NCBI GenBank assembly: GCA_002342985.1
Contig: DDRC01000135.1
Coordinates: 530-6,177 of the forward strand
Reading direction: 5' to 3'
DNA from: Flavobacteriales bacterium UBA2426
GTDB taxonomy: Bacteria > Bacteroidota > Bacteroidia > Flavobacteriales_F > PHOS-HE28
Length of the DNA stretch: 5,648 nt
Shown here: piece after piece, positions 1 to 5,648 of the stretch
Layout: every line of letters starts with the position of its first letter
How positions within the stretch are numbered: position 1 is the stretch's first letter
Notes under the pieces: generated by a model
The model's database searches: none
What the model saw: only the letters and a program-made list of their open reading frames with translations
What the model was told of the DNA's origin: nothing
Position numbers and translations under genes: made by a program

Positions 1-2
1 TG

Positions 3-791
3 GGCTTCGGCTTCATCGAGGTCGGCACCCTCACGCCCAAGCCGCAACCGGGCAATCCGCAGCCCCGCCTGTTCCGGCTGAAGCAGGACCATGCGCTCAT
101 CAACCGCATGGGCTTCAATAACGGCGGGGTGGAGGCTGCGGTGGAACGCCTGCGCCACCGGCGGCCGGGCATCCTCCTGGGTGGCAACATCGGCAAGAAC
201 AAGGACACGCCCAACGAGCGTGCGCTCGATGACTACCTCACCTGCTTCGATGCGCTCCACCCCGTGGTGGACTATTTCGTGGTGAACGTCAGCAGTCCCA
301 ATACGCCCGGGCTCCGTGCCTTGCAGGAGAAGGGGCCCTTGCTGGAGATACTCGCCATGCTGAAGCAGCGCGCCACCCAGCTAGGTGAGAAGCCCATCCT
401 CCTCAAGATCGCGCCGGACCTGACGGAGGGCCAGCTCGAGGACATCGTCGCCGTGGTGAAGGAGAGCGGCATCGCCGGCGTGATCGCCACGAACACCACC
501 GTCGCGCGCGAGGGCCTTCATGCGCCGAAGGCGGAACTGGAGGCCATCGGTGCCGGCGGCCTCAGCGGCGCACCGGTGCGGGTGCGCAGCACCGAGGTGG
601 TCCGCTACCTGCGCCGGCGCCTGCCGCGCCCGTTGGTCATCATCGGCGTGGGCGGCATCGACTCGTGGGCGGCCGCTCGGGAGAAGCTGGAGGCGGGCGC
701 CGACCTGGTGCAGGTCTACACCGGCCTTGTGTATGAGGGCCCTTCGCTCGTGAAGCGCATCAATCAAGCATACGCCGTATGGAGAACGTGA
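3..791 (+). CDS. pyrD: Dihydroorotate dehydrogenase (quinone), class 2, 5'-truncated by window edge
   Basis: This enzyme oxidises dihydroorotate to orotate in de novo pyrimidine synthesis and passes electrons through FMN to membrane quinone. The frame is open from the first bases, and 262 residues are visible. The E. coli class 2 enzyme has about 336, so roughly 75 N-terminal residues, including the membrane-associating helices, lie upstream. Class 2 hallmarks appear in order: [41 protein letters not shown], then [12 protein letters not shown]. The second serine of that last motif (codon 294-296) matches the class 2 catalytic base. KIAPDL, ATNTT, GGLSG, IIGVGGI and [10 protein letters not shown], which form the FMN and phosphate pocket, follow. 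No frameshift or missing key residue is seen. The stop at 789-791 lies inside the next gene, so the two are probably co-transcribed. An ATG at 108 is internal to the conserved domain and is not the true start. The family call is secure. Confidence 0.97.
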   Translation, partial: GFGFIEVGTLTPKPQPGNPQPRLFRLKQDHALINRMGFNNGGVEAAVERLRHRRPGILLGGNIGKNKDTPNERALDDYLTCFDALHPVVDYFVVNVSSPNTPGLRALQEKGPLLEILAMLKQRATQLGEKPILLKIAPDLTEGQLEDIVAVVKESGIAGVIATNTTVAREGLHAPKAELEAIGAGGLSGAPVRVRSTEVVRYLRRRLPRPLVIIGVGGIDSWAAAREKLEAGADLVQVYTGLVYEGPSLVKRINQAYAVWRT

Positions 792-1636
792 AGCTCGTCG
801 AATGCCCGCGCGACGCCATGCAAGGGCTGAAGGACCTCATCCCCACCGAGGTGAAGGTGCGCTACCTGGATGCGCTGCTCCGCGTCGGCTTCGACACCAT
901 CGACATCGGCAGCTTCGTGAGCGCGAAGGCCATCCCGCAGATGGCGGACACCGCAGAGGTGCTCGCGCGCATCGATACGGCCGGGTCGCGCAGCAAGCTG
1001 CTGGTCATCATCGCCAACGAGCGTGGCGCGGAGGATGCGGTGAAGCAGGAGGGCGTGGCCTATCTCGGTTATCCGTTCAGCATCAGCGAGACCTTCCAGC
1101 AGCGCAATACCAACACGAGCATCGAGGGCTCGTGGGGTCGAATCGCGCGCATTGCCGAGATCGCCCGCGCGTCGGGGAAGGAACTCGTGGTCTACATCAG
1201 CATGGCCTTCGGCAATCCCTATGGCGATCCGTGGAACCCCGGAATCGCGCGCGATTGGGTGGATCGCCTGGTGAACGAGCTGGGCGTGCGCACCATCGCC
1301 CTCAGCGACACCGTGGGTGTTGCACGGCCCGAGGACATCGCATCCATGTTCTCCGCGCTCATCCCTGCGCTGCCGCATGTCGAGTTCGGCGCGCACCTGC
1401 ATTGCCGCCCCGACAACTGGAAGGTGAAGACCGATGCTGCCTGGAATGCCGGCTGCCGTCGCTTCGATGGCGCCATCAAGGGCTACGGCGGCTGCCCCAT
1501 GGCCGAGGATGAGCTGGTGGGCAACCTGCAGATGGAGCTCTTCGTGCGCAGCCTGGAGGAGCGCGGCGTGCGCACCGGCATCGACCTCCACCAATTGGAT
1601 CGGTGCGTGGCGGAAGCGGCCCGGGTGTTCCCTTAG
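779..1636 (+). CDS. Hydroxymethylglutaryl-CoA lyase
   Basis: A 285-residue TIM-barrel lyase of the HMGL-like family, predicted to split 3-hydroxy-3-methylglutaryl-CoA into acetyl-CoA and acetoacetate in the cytoplasm, the last step of leucine breakdown. Compared with the human enzyme from memory, the active site is present: R11-D12 with Q15 in [25 protein letters not shown] at 45-61, metal-ligand histidines H206 and H208 (GAHLH), catalytic C239 (GGCP) and metal-ligand N249. The loop between C239 and N249 reads PMAEDELVG, one residue longer than the human loop. The same form occurs in Bacteroidota homologues as I remember them, so it looks like a lineage variant and not damage. The ATG at 779 gives the expected N-terminus, with VECPRD a few residues in. 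It overlaps the end of pyrD by 13 nt in another frame, and no strong Shine-Dalgarno is seen. Other members of the superfamily (homocitrate or isopropylmalate synthase) are longer and fit less well. Confidence 0.93.
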   Translation: MENVKLVECPRDAMQGLKDLIPTEVKVRYLDALLRVGFDTIDIGSFVSAKAIPQMADTAEVLARIDTAGSRSKLLVIIANERGAEDAVKQEGVAYLGYPFSISETFQQRNTNTSIEGSWGRIARIAEIARASGKELVVYISMAFGNPYGDPWNPGIARDWVDRLVNELGVRTIALSDTVGVARPEDIASMFSALIPALPHVEFGAHLHCRPDNWKVKTDAAWNAGCRRFDGAIKGYGGCPMAEDELVGNLQMELFVRSLEERGVRTGIDLHQLDRCVAEAARVFP

Positions 1637-1643
1637 CGCTTGC

Positions 1644-1663
1644 CGGCCGGTCAGGCCCGGCCG
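1644..1663. terminator. Possible bidirectional GC-rich hairpin at a convergent gene junction
   Basis: A 7-bp inverted repeat, CGGCCGG at 1644-1650 and CCGGCCG at 1657-1663, with a 6-nt loop, sits 8 nt after the lyase stop and overlaps the last codons of the opposing phosphoesterase. The position suits a shared terminator for two converging genes. No T-run follows on either strand, so it is not a classical intrinsic terminator, and a short GC palindrome is not surprising in DNA this GC-rich. Confidence 0.3.
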
Positions 1664-2904
1664 AGCTCCAGCACGGTGATCTCCGGTGGCATGCCCACGC
1701 GCCCCGGGAAGCCGATGAAGCCGAAGCCGCGGTTCACATAGAGCTGCTGGTCGCCCTCGGCGTAGAGGCCCGCCCAGTGCTTGTACACCCATTGCGCAGG
1801 GCTGTAGGTGGTGCCGCCCAGCTTCACGCCCAGTTGCGCGCCGTGCGTATGGCCGCTCAGCGTCAGGTCGATTCCCGTGCCTAGCACCTGGTGCTCCCAG
1901 TGCGTGGGGTCATGGCTCAGCAGGATGCGGAAGGGCAGGTTCTCGGTCCCGCGAAGGGTCTTCGCAAGGTCTCCGTACTGCTGGAAACGGTGCCCCCAGT
2001 TCTGGACGCCGAGCACGGCCAGCTGCTGCCCATCCCGCTCCAGCACCGCGTGCTCGTCGAGCAGCAGCCGGAAGCCCATCTCCGCGTGGATGCGCTTGAG
2101 ACGCTCGAGGTTGGCCACCTTGGCCTCAGGGCTGTCCCACTTCGGGTAGTCGCTGTAATCGTGATTCCCTAGGATGGAGAACTTGCCCAGCGGCGCCTGC
2201 AGTCGCGCGAGCTCCTCGATGAAGGGCTCGGCCTCCTCGGCGAAATCGTTCACCAGGTCGCCGGTGAAGACGATGATATCGGGTTGCTCCGCGTTGATGA
2301 GGTCCACGCCGTGGCGCACGATGCTCAGGTCGCCGCCATAACTGCCCAGGTGCATGTCGCTGATCTGGGCCACGCGCAGGCCGTTGAAGGCCTCCGGCAG
2401 TCGGCCACTCGTCACCGGCACGCGGGCCAGGTTGAAGTTGCGGCGGCCCTTGGTGACGCCGTAGAGCACGCCGGCGAAGGGCACCACGGAGATGACCAGG
2501 CCCAGTTGGCTCAGGAAGCGGGCGCGGCCGATGCCTTCGCCGGGCGCATCCACCGGGCCGGGGGTGAGCTTGTCCCAGGCCCAGCGCACCAGGTGCAGGA
2601 GGTCATCGAGTGCATGGAAGACCACCATTACCAGCTTGGGCAGGAAGAAGAGCAGGAAGAGCGCCACCATGCTGAAGGCGAAGCTGTGGTCGCGGCGGGC
2701 CTCGGGGTCGCGGAAGTTGAAGCCCACATAGAGGACCATGCCCAGCAGGCCGATGCTGATGACCCAGTAGAGGAAGCGCACGATCCGCCGCAGCACGATG
2801 CTGTGCTGGGCGAGCGCCGTATTCACACCTTTGTAGGCATAGAGGTCGATGGCGATGAGCACCAGGAGGAAGACCAGGAAGTTGCGCAGGGCGGCGGGAG
2901 ACAT
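1651..2904 (-). CDS. Membrane-anchored calcineurin-like metallophosphoesterase (YaeI-like)
   Basis: A 417-residue protein with a hydrophobic N-terminal half and a C-terminal metallophosphatase domain. Likely membrane segments are at about 5-24, 42-62, 74-97 and 131-150. The catalytic domain (about 174-417) carries the full dinuclear metal set: D183 and H185 (SDMHLGS), D216 (GDLVND), N247 and H248 (GNHDY), H331 (LSHDP), then H352 and H354 (SGHTHG). The spacing and the closing segment NRGFGFIGFPGRVGMPPEIT recall YaeI-type phosphodiesterases and a Bacteroidota family with the same layout. The substrate cannot be read from sequence; a lipid or other envelope phosphoester is plausible for YaeI relatives. 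Just before segment 4, GRARFLS resembles a degenerate twin-arginine motif, which bears on which side of the membrane the domain faces. The ATG at 2904 is chosen because the first membrane segment begins a few residues later and the next methionine is residue 56. The start interlocks with that of the divergent gene. Confidence 0.92.
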   Translation of the reverse strand: MSPAALRNFLVFLLVLIAIDLYAYKGVNTALAQHSIVLRRIVRFLYWVISIGLLGMVLYVGFNFRDPEARRDHSFAFSMVALFLLFFLPKLVMVVFHALDDLLHLVRWAWDKLTPGPVDAPGEGIGRARFLSQLGLVISVVPFAGVLYGVTKGRRNFNLARVPVTSGRLPEAFNGLRVAQISDMHLGSYGGDLSIVRHGVDLINAEQPDIIVFTGDLVNDFAEEAEPFIEELARLQAPLGKFSILGNHDYSDYPKWDSPEAKVANLERLKRIHAEMGFRLLLDEHAVLERDGQQLAVLGVQNWGHRFQQYGDLAKTLRGTENLPFRILLSHDPTHWEHQVLGTGIDLTLSGHTHGAQLGVKLGGTTYSPAQWVYKHWAGLYAEGDQQLYVNRGFGFIGFPGRVGMPPEITVLELGRA

Positions 2905-4384
2905 GGGGGCGAAGGTACCGGGAGGAACACCGGGAGGGCGCGCCTGTTCGGCGCTGGTGGCGTGCGTGCTGGGTGCATCGCTGTGCGCGGAGGCGCAGGA
3001 TACGTGGAGGAGGACGTATGGCGGCTTCGGCCCCGATTGCGCTGCTGCAGTGCGGGCTGTGAGCGATGGGGGCTACATGGTGGTCGGCTCCACGGGCAGT
3101 TTCGGCACCGCAGGCGACGGCTATGCGATCCGCCTCGACGAGGACGGGACGCCGCTTTGGTCGCGTTTCCTGGGCACCGGGAGCGCGGACGCGTTCAACG
3201 ACGTGCAGCCGCTCGCCGGCGGCGGCTTCATCCTTGCTGGCAATACCAGTAGCCCTGGATCCGGCTATGATGGCTGGTTGCTCCGGCTGTCCGACCTAGG
3301 CCAGGTGGAGTGGCAGGTCACGGTGGGCACTGCGGAGTGGGACTTCCTGAACGCGTTGGCCATTGCACCCGATGGCATCTATGCCGCCGGGGAATCCTTC
3401 AACGGTCCCACGGGCGACGCGGAGGCCTGGGTGGTGAAGGTGGACCTTGCGGGCGGGGTGGTCTGGCAGCGCACCTATGCCGGATCGGGCGCACAGCGCG
3501 CAGAGGCGATCACAGCGGCCTTGGACGGAGGCTGCGCCATCGCAGGTGCTCGCGATGGCTCAAATGGGCGCAGCGATGCCTTGATGGTGCGCATCGATGC
3601 CGATGGTGACCAGCTCTGGGAGGCCCTCGTGGCCACGGACAGCGCGGAGTGGGCCACGGGGATCATCGCCGATGCCGGCGGTGGATTCGTGCTGTGCGGG
3701 ACTACGCGAGCCTTCAGCCCCTTCACGGAGATGCTGCTGGCGCGCGTGGATGGCCAAGGCGGCTCCGATTGGGTGAGTCATATCGGGCAATTGGCGGATT
3801 GGGAGGCGCACGCCCTCTGCCAGCGCAGCAATGGCGGGTTCGCGGTGGCTGGATACACCAAGGCGTTCGGCGTGGGCGAGAAGGATATGTACCTCCTCCT
3901 CACCAATTCCATGGGTGCATTCGACCTGGGCACCACCTATGGCAGCATGGCGGACGATGAGGCCCTCGGCGTGGCCGCTGCACCGGATGGCGGTTATGCC
4001 GTGACAGGCTATACCAACGGGTTCGGCCCCGGCTCGCAGGCAGTCTTCGTGGTGAAGGCCGGCGCTGATGCGCTCACGGCTTCAGAGGCGGTGGTGGTGT
4101 TCAACGACCCTGTCTCCTTGCCTGATCCCGAGGCCGGTCCCGGGTTCAGCATCGGGCCGAATCCTGCGCTGGCCGGCCAGCCCATCACGGTCTTCGGCCC
4201 CGCAGGCGGGAATGCCGCCTTGGAGCTGTTCGATGCTGCGGGCCGGCGCATCGCAGAGCAGAAGGCATCCCCATCAGCTCCGCTCACCTTCTCCGTGCCG
4301 GAGCCTGGCATCTATTCACTACGCCTGCGCACCGCGGAAGGACCTGCTTCGGCCATCACCGTGGTGGTGCTGCGCCACGATTGA
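2903..4384 (+). CDS. Secreted seven-repeat beta-propeller-like protein with T9SS C-terminal sorting domain
   Basis: A 493-residue predicted secreted protein of unknown specific function. Residues 1-31 look like a signal peptide: K4 and R13, a hydrophobic stretch around 14-28, and an AEA site with cleavage before Q32. Residues 35-391 are seven consecutive units of 51 residues, each roughly W-x-x-TYGG...D-A...DGGY-x-V-x-G-T-x-x-FG...D-x-x-LV-x-D-x-x-G, as in propeller proteins common in Bacteroidota secretomes. Residues about 413-493 resemble a type A T9SS sorting domain: FSIGPNP, an ELFDAAGRRI strand, and PGIYSLRLRT near the end. By family knowledge, the signal peptide would direct Sec export and the C-terminal domain would be removed during T9SS passage, leaving the protein released or surface-attached. 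No catalytic motif is visible, so binding or adhesion is only a guess. The ATG at 2903 gives a normal signal peptide. An in-frame ATG at 2849 would add 18 very basic residues and overlap the opposing gene by 56 nt. Confidence 0.85.
   Translation: MGAKVPGGTPGGRACSALVACVLGASLCAEAQDTWRRTYGGFGPDCAAAVRAVSDGGYMVVGSTGSFGTAGDGYAIRLDEDGTPLWSRFLGTGSADAFNDVQPLAGGGFILAGNTSSPGSGYDGWLLRLSDLGQVEWQVTVGTAEWDFLNALAIAPDGIYAAGESFNGPTGDAEAWVVKVDLAGGVVWQRTYAGSGAQRAEAITAALDGGCAIAGARDGSNGRSDALMVRIDADGDQLWEALVATDSAEWATGIIADAGGGFVLCGTTRAFSPFTEMLLARVDGQGGSDWVSHIGQLADWEAHALCQRSNGGFAVAGYTKAFGVGEKDMYLLLTNSMGAFDLGTTYGSMADDEALGVAAAPDGGYAVTGYTNGFGPGSQAVFVVKAGADALTASEAVVVFNDPVSLPDPEAGPGFSIGPNPALAGQPITVFGPAGGNAALELFDAAGRRIAEQKASPSAPLTFSVPEPGIYSLRLRTAEGPASAITVVVLRHD
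2906..2995 (+). other. Predicted Sec signal peptide region of the propeller protein
   Basis: This stretch encodes residues 2-31 of the protein starting at 2903. It contains K4 and R13, the hydrophobic run ACSALVACVLGASLC, and A29-E30-A31, an AxA-type signal peptidase I site that leaves glutamine at the mature N-terminus. The h-region is short and alanine-rich, so prediction is moderately secure. LVAC (residues 18-21) superficially fits a lipobox, but the hydrophobic stretch before it would be only about seven residues. Confidence 0.6.
3005..4075 (+). repeat. Seven tandem coding repeats with an exact 153-nt (51-residue) period
   Basis: Tryptophan codons at 3005, 3158, 3311, 3464, 3617 and 3770 are exactly 153 nt apart (W35, W86, W137, W188, W239, W290). 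The seventh unit (3923-4075) has aspartate at the phased position but keeps TYG, DGGYAVTGYT and the following strands. The units are well diverged in DNA and protein, so this is an old protein-level repeat and not a recent tandem duplication. Seven units of about 50 residues with a conserved closing tryptophan fit a seven-bladed beta-propeller. The fold is inferred, not shown. Confidence 0.85.
4139..4381 (+). other. T9SS type A C-terminal sorting domain
   Basis: Residues 413-493 of the propeller protein form a small all-beta domain: FSIGPNPA, then ITVFGPAG, ELFDAAGRRIAEQ, LTFSVPEPGIYSLRLRT and a final hydrophobic strand ending VVVLRHD. The PNP turn, the 'DAAGR' strand and the 'PGIYSLRL' strand are characteristic of the type A sorting domain. 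The terminus lacks the lysine-rich 'K-x-V-V' end seen in many examples but keeps a hydrophobic strand followed by a basic residue. This domain is the strongest lineage marker in the window. Confidence 0.85.
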
Positions 4385-4388
4385 ACCC

Positions 4389-5105
4389 ATGGTCACCGCC
4401 CTCCAGATCCTTCACGCCCTGGCCGGCTTCATCGCACTGGCCGTGGCGCCGCTGGCCATGCTGGTGCGCAAGGGCGGCGACTGGCACCGGCGCTGGGGCA
4501 AGGCTTACTTCTGGTCCATGTCCGTGGTGGCGGCCACGGCCATCGCCTTGGGCATCTACCGCTCGAACTGGCTCATGGCCATGGTGGCGGTATTCGCGTT
4601 CCACATGATCGCCAGCGGCTATCGGGCGCTCTACCTGAAGCGCCTCCACGAGGGCCAGCGCCCCCAACGGGCCGACCTCATCCTGATGGGCGCTGCAGGC
4701 GTCATCAATGGCGGGCTCTTCCTCTGGGGCGCGGTGAACCTGGCCCTCGGCCACCGCGGCAGCGGCCCCATCATCTTCACGGTCTTCGGTGTCATCGGGC
4801 TGCTCTTCGTGTGGCGCGACCTCCAGCGGTTCTATCGCAGCAGCCACGACAAGCGGGAGTGGCTCTATGCGCATATGACCGGCTTCCTCGGCGGCTACAT
4901 CGCCACGGTTTCCGCTTTCAGCGCCGTCAACCTCACCATGATCCAGCCGCAATGGCTGCAATGGATCTGGCCCACGGTGATCGGGGCACCGCTCATCGCC
5001 GCCTGGGTGGGTTACTACCGCAGGCGCTTCGATGCCGGCCGCCGCTCGCGGGACCTCTTCGACCTGCGCATCGGCCGAGGGCCGCGCACGCGCCGTGAGG
5101 CCTGA
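4389..5105 (+). CDS. DUF2306-like polytopic membrane protein
   Basis: A 238-residue inner-membrane protein of unknown function. About seven hydrophobic segments can be drawn: 4-25, 40-57, 60-80, 97-120, 126-142, 160-182 and 190-210. Short basic loops (RKGGDWHRRWGK, KRLHEGQRPQR) separate several of them, and the tail RRRFDAGRRSRDL is arginine-rich and probably cytoplasmic. The opening LHALAGFIALAVAPLAML followed by WHRRWGKAYFWSM resembles the DUF2306 pattern of an early membrane histidine and an HR-x-x-G motif; this is recognition by memory. H9, H72 and H162 lie in or at the edge of membrane segments, and H33 in the first loop. The ATG at 4389 comes 4 nt after the stop of the propeller gene, implying one transcript and possible translational coupling. 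The frame is open further upstream to about 4068, but that part lies antiphase within the sorting domain and is not membrane-like. No biochemical role can be assigned. Confidence 0.8.
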   Translation: MVTALQILHALAGFIALAVAPLAMLVRKGGDWHRRWGKAYFWSMSVVAATAIALGIYRSNWLMAMVAVFAFHMIASGYRALYLKRLHEGQRPQRADLILMGAAGVINGGLFLWGAVNLALGHRGSGPIIFTVFGVIGLLFVWRDLQRFYRSSHDKREWLYAHMTGFLGGYIATVSAFSAVNLTMIQPQWLQWIWPTVIGAPLIAAWVGYYRRRFDAGRRSRDLFDLRIGRGPRTRREA

Positions 5106-5110
5106 TCCCT

Positions 5111-5133
5111 GGCGGCAGGTAGCTTTGGCCGCC
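5111..5133. repeat. Inverted repeat enclosing a promoter-like box in the short intergenic gap
   Basis: GGCGGC at 5111-5116 and GCCGCC at 5128-5133 form a perfect 6-bp stem around an 11-nt loop that contains most of the TAGCTTTG box. It could be an operator, a weak terminator for the upstream membrane gene (no T-run follows), or chance in GC-rich DNA. Confidence 0.3.
5120..5127 (+). promoter_or_regulatory. Candidate Bacteroidota -7 promoter element (TAGCTTTG)
   Basis: TAGCTTTG matches the Bacteroidota primary-sigma -7 consensus TAnnTTTG exactly, and it is the only exact match I noticed in this AT-poor window. It lies 10 nt before the ATG at 5138, so a transcript starting a few bases downstream of the box would have a leader of only a few nucleotides. 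I see no clear TTG or TTTG -33 element at the usual distance upstream, so support rests on one box and its position between two genes. Confidence 0.4.
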
Positions 5134-5137
5134 TCGC

Positions 5138-5647
5138 ATGGCGGAGAATCACGCCCCCCGCAGCAAGGGCCCCGTGCTGGTGCTCTATACCGAGCTGGCG
5201 CCCTATGTGCTGGCCTGCCTCAACTCCTTGGTGGAGCGAACAGGCACCGAGCTGCACCTCGTGCGCTGGCCGGTGAACAACGAGGCCCCTTTCGCCTTGG
5301 AGTTCCATCCGCGCATCACCGTGCATGAGCGGGCATCGCTTTCGGACGATGGCCTCGTGGCGCTGGTCCGTCGGCTGCGTCCTGGCCTGGTGATCACCAG
5401 CGGCTGGGTGGACGCCGGCTACCTCAGGGCCAGCGCAGCCGCCAAGCGCGCTGGTGCGGTCTCAGTCATCGCGCTTGACACCGCGTGGCGTGGCCATTGG
5501 AAGCAATGGGCCAATGTCCTGTTGGCGCGGTGGAACCTGCACCGGGCCTTCAGCCATGCCTGGGTCACGGGCCGGGCGCAGGCCCGCTATGCGTTGCGGC
5601 TCGGCTTCGCGGAAGAGCGCATCCGCACGGGATTCTACGCAGCCGAC
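5138..5647 (+). CDS. Glycosyltransferase (GT4/GT1-like), 3'-truncated by window edge
   Basis: An open frame from the ATG at 5138 to the last complete codon gives 170 residues without a stop; the gene continues beyond the window. The N-terminal half has a Rossmann-like start (VLVLYTELAPYVLACLNSL, then ELHLVRWPV) and RPGLVITSGWVDAGYL, followed by SVIALDTAWRGHWKQW, AWVTGRAQARYALRLGF and RIRTGFYAAD. The series of 'GW-x-D-x-x-YL', 'LDT-x-WRG-x-x-KQW' and 'V-x-G-x-x-Q-x-x-YA-x-x-LGF' is what I recognise from Bacteroidota family 1/4 glycosyltransferases, of which this would be the acceptor-side domain. The nucleotide-sugar-binding C-terminal domain is not visible. Such enzymes build envelope or O-antigen-type glycans in the cytoplasm; donor and acceptor are unknown. 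An in-frame TAG at 5120-5122 precedes the ATG, which is therefore the first possible ATG start. A 32-nt gap separates it from the upstream gene. Confidence 0.82.
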   Translation, partial: MAENHAPRSKGPVLVLYTELAPYVLACLNSLVERTGTELHLVRWPVNNEAPFALEFHPRITVHERASLSDDGLVALVRRLRPGLVITSGWVDAGYLRASAAAKRAGAVSVIALDTAWRGHWKQWANVLLARWNLHRAFSHAWVTGRAQARYALRLGFAEERIRTGFYAAD

Positions 5648-5648
5648 T

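Noticed and set aside
764..1792. Long minus-strand open frame (342 codons) opposite the HMG-CoA lyase
   Set aside because: It is antisense to a gene with complete catalytic motifs. Its product is low-complexity, rich in A, H, R and L with no recognisable domain, as expected of antisense frames in GC-rich DNA.
2826..2833. CACCTTTG as a promoter for the propeller gene
   Set aside because: It has one mismatch to TAnnTTTG, no visible -33 partner, and lies within the opposing coding sequence. It is too weak to annotate and is mentioned only in the finding on divergent starts.
2849..2902. Upstream ATG extension of the propeller gene
   Set aside because: It would add a very basic 18-residue leader that exists only as antisense of the phosphoesterase N-terminus; the ATG at 2903 already yields a normal signal peptide. 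An unusually long signal peptide is not fully excluded.
2954..2965. Lipobox-like LVAC in the propeller protein signal region
   Set aside because: The preceding hydrophobic stretch is too short, and a better AxA cleavage site follows. A T9SS cargo is expected to use signal peptidase I.
2284..3252. Plus-strand open frame (322 codons) opposite the phosphoesterase 5' half
   Set aside because: Its product is rich in H, Q, E and A and mirrors the membrane and phosphoesterase codons on the other strand. It also runs through the signal peptide of the real plus-strand gene in a different frame.
4068..4388. Upstream extension of the DUF2306-like frame
   Set aside because: The added residues overlap the T9SS sorting domain in another frame, are serine-, proline- and arginine-rich, and do not resemble a membrane protein. 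The ATG at 4389 begins directly at the first membrane segment.
4356..4961. Minus-strand open frame (201 codons) opposite the membrane protein
   Set aside because: The acidic, histidine-rich product mirrors membrane-segment codons. The plus-strand frame has clear transmembrane periodicity and a coupled start.
1..5648. CRISPR arrays, tRNA or rRNA genes, insertion sequences, attachment sites
   Set aside because: No short direct-repeat arrays, cloverleaf-like segments, transposase frames or terminal inverted repeats were seen. Almost every base lies in a recognised gene.

Overview
The window looks like a chromosomal, GC-rich (roughly two-thirds G+C by eye) fragment from a member of Bacteroidota, most likely a high-GC Flavobacteriales-type lineage. 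The main evidence is a secreted protein whose C-terminus resembles a type IX secretion (T9SS) type A sorting domain, a system confined to the Bacteroidota group. Further support comes from a Bacteroidota-style HMG-CoA lyase, start codons without strong Shine-Dalgarno sites, and one exact match to the Bacteroidota -7 promoter box (TAnnTTTG). The lineage call is an inference from these features.

Layout. (1) Positions 3-791 (+): the C-terminal three quarters of class 2 dihydroorotate dehydrogenase (pyrD), whose start lies upstream of the window. (2) Positions 779-1636 (+): HMG-CoA lyase, overlapping pyrD by 13 nt. (3) Positions 1651-2904 (-): a membrane-anchored calcineurin-like metallophosphoesterase, convergent with the lyase across 14 nt that run into a small GC-rich hairpin. 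(4) Positions 2903-4384 (+): a secreted protein of seven 51-residue repeats (predicted seven-bladed beta-propeller) plus a T9SS sorting domain, divergent from the phosphoesterase with the two start codons interlocked in one CATG. (5) Positions 4389-5105 (+): a small polytopic DUF2306-like membrane protein 4 nt downstream. (6) Positions 5138-5647 (+): the N-terminal part of a glycosyltransferase, running off the window end, preceded by a 32-nt gap that holds a TAGCTTTG box inside an inverted repeat.

How the genes work together. pyrD and the lyase are core metabolism (pyrimidine synthesis; leucine and HMG-CoA breakdown) and are probably co-transcribed, but they share no pathway. The other four genes all act at or near the envelope: a membrane phosphoesterase, a secreted or surface propeller protein, a membrane protein and a glycosyltransferase. 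I see no evidence that they form a single system.

The window is densely coded. No RNA gene, mobile element or CRISPR array is visible and no gap exceeds 32 nt. I did not find a convincing undescribed system. The points most worth a second look are the exact 51-residue repeat period, the interlocked divergent starts, the degenerate internal Tat-like motif in the phosphoesterase, and the promoter-like box in the last gap.
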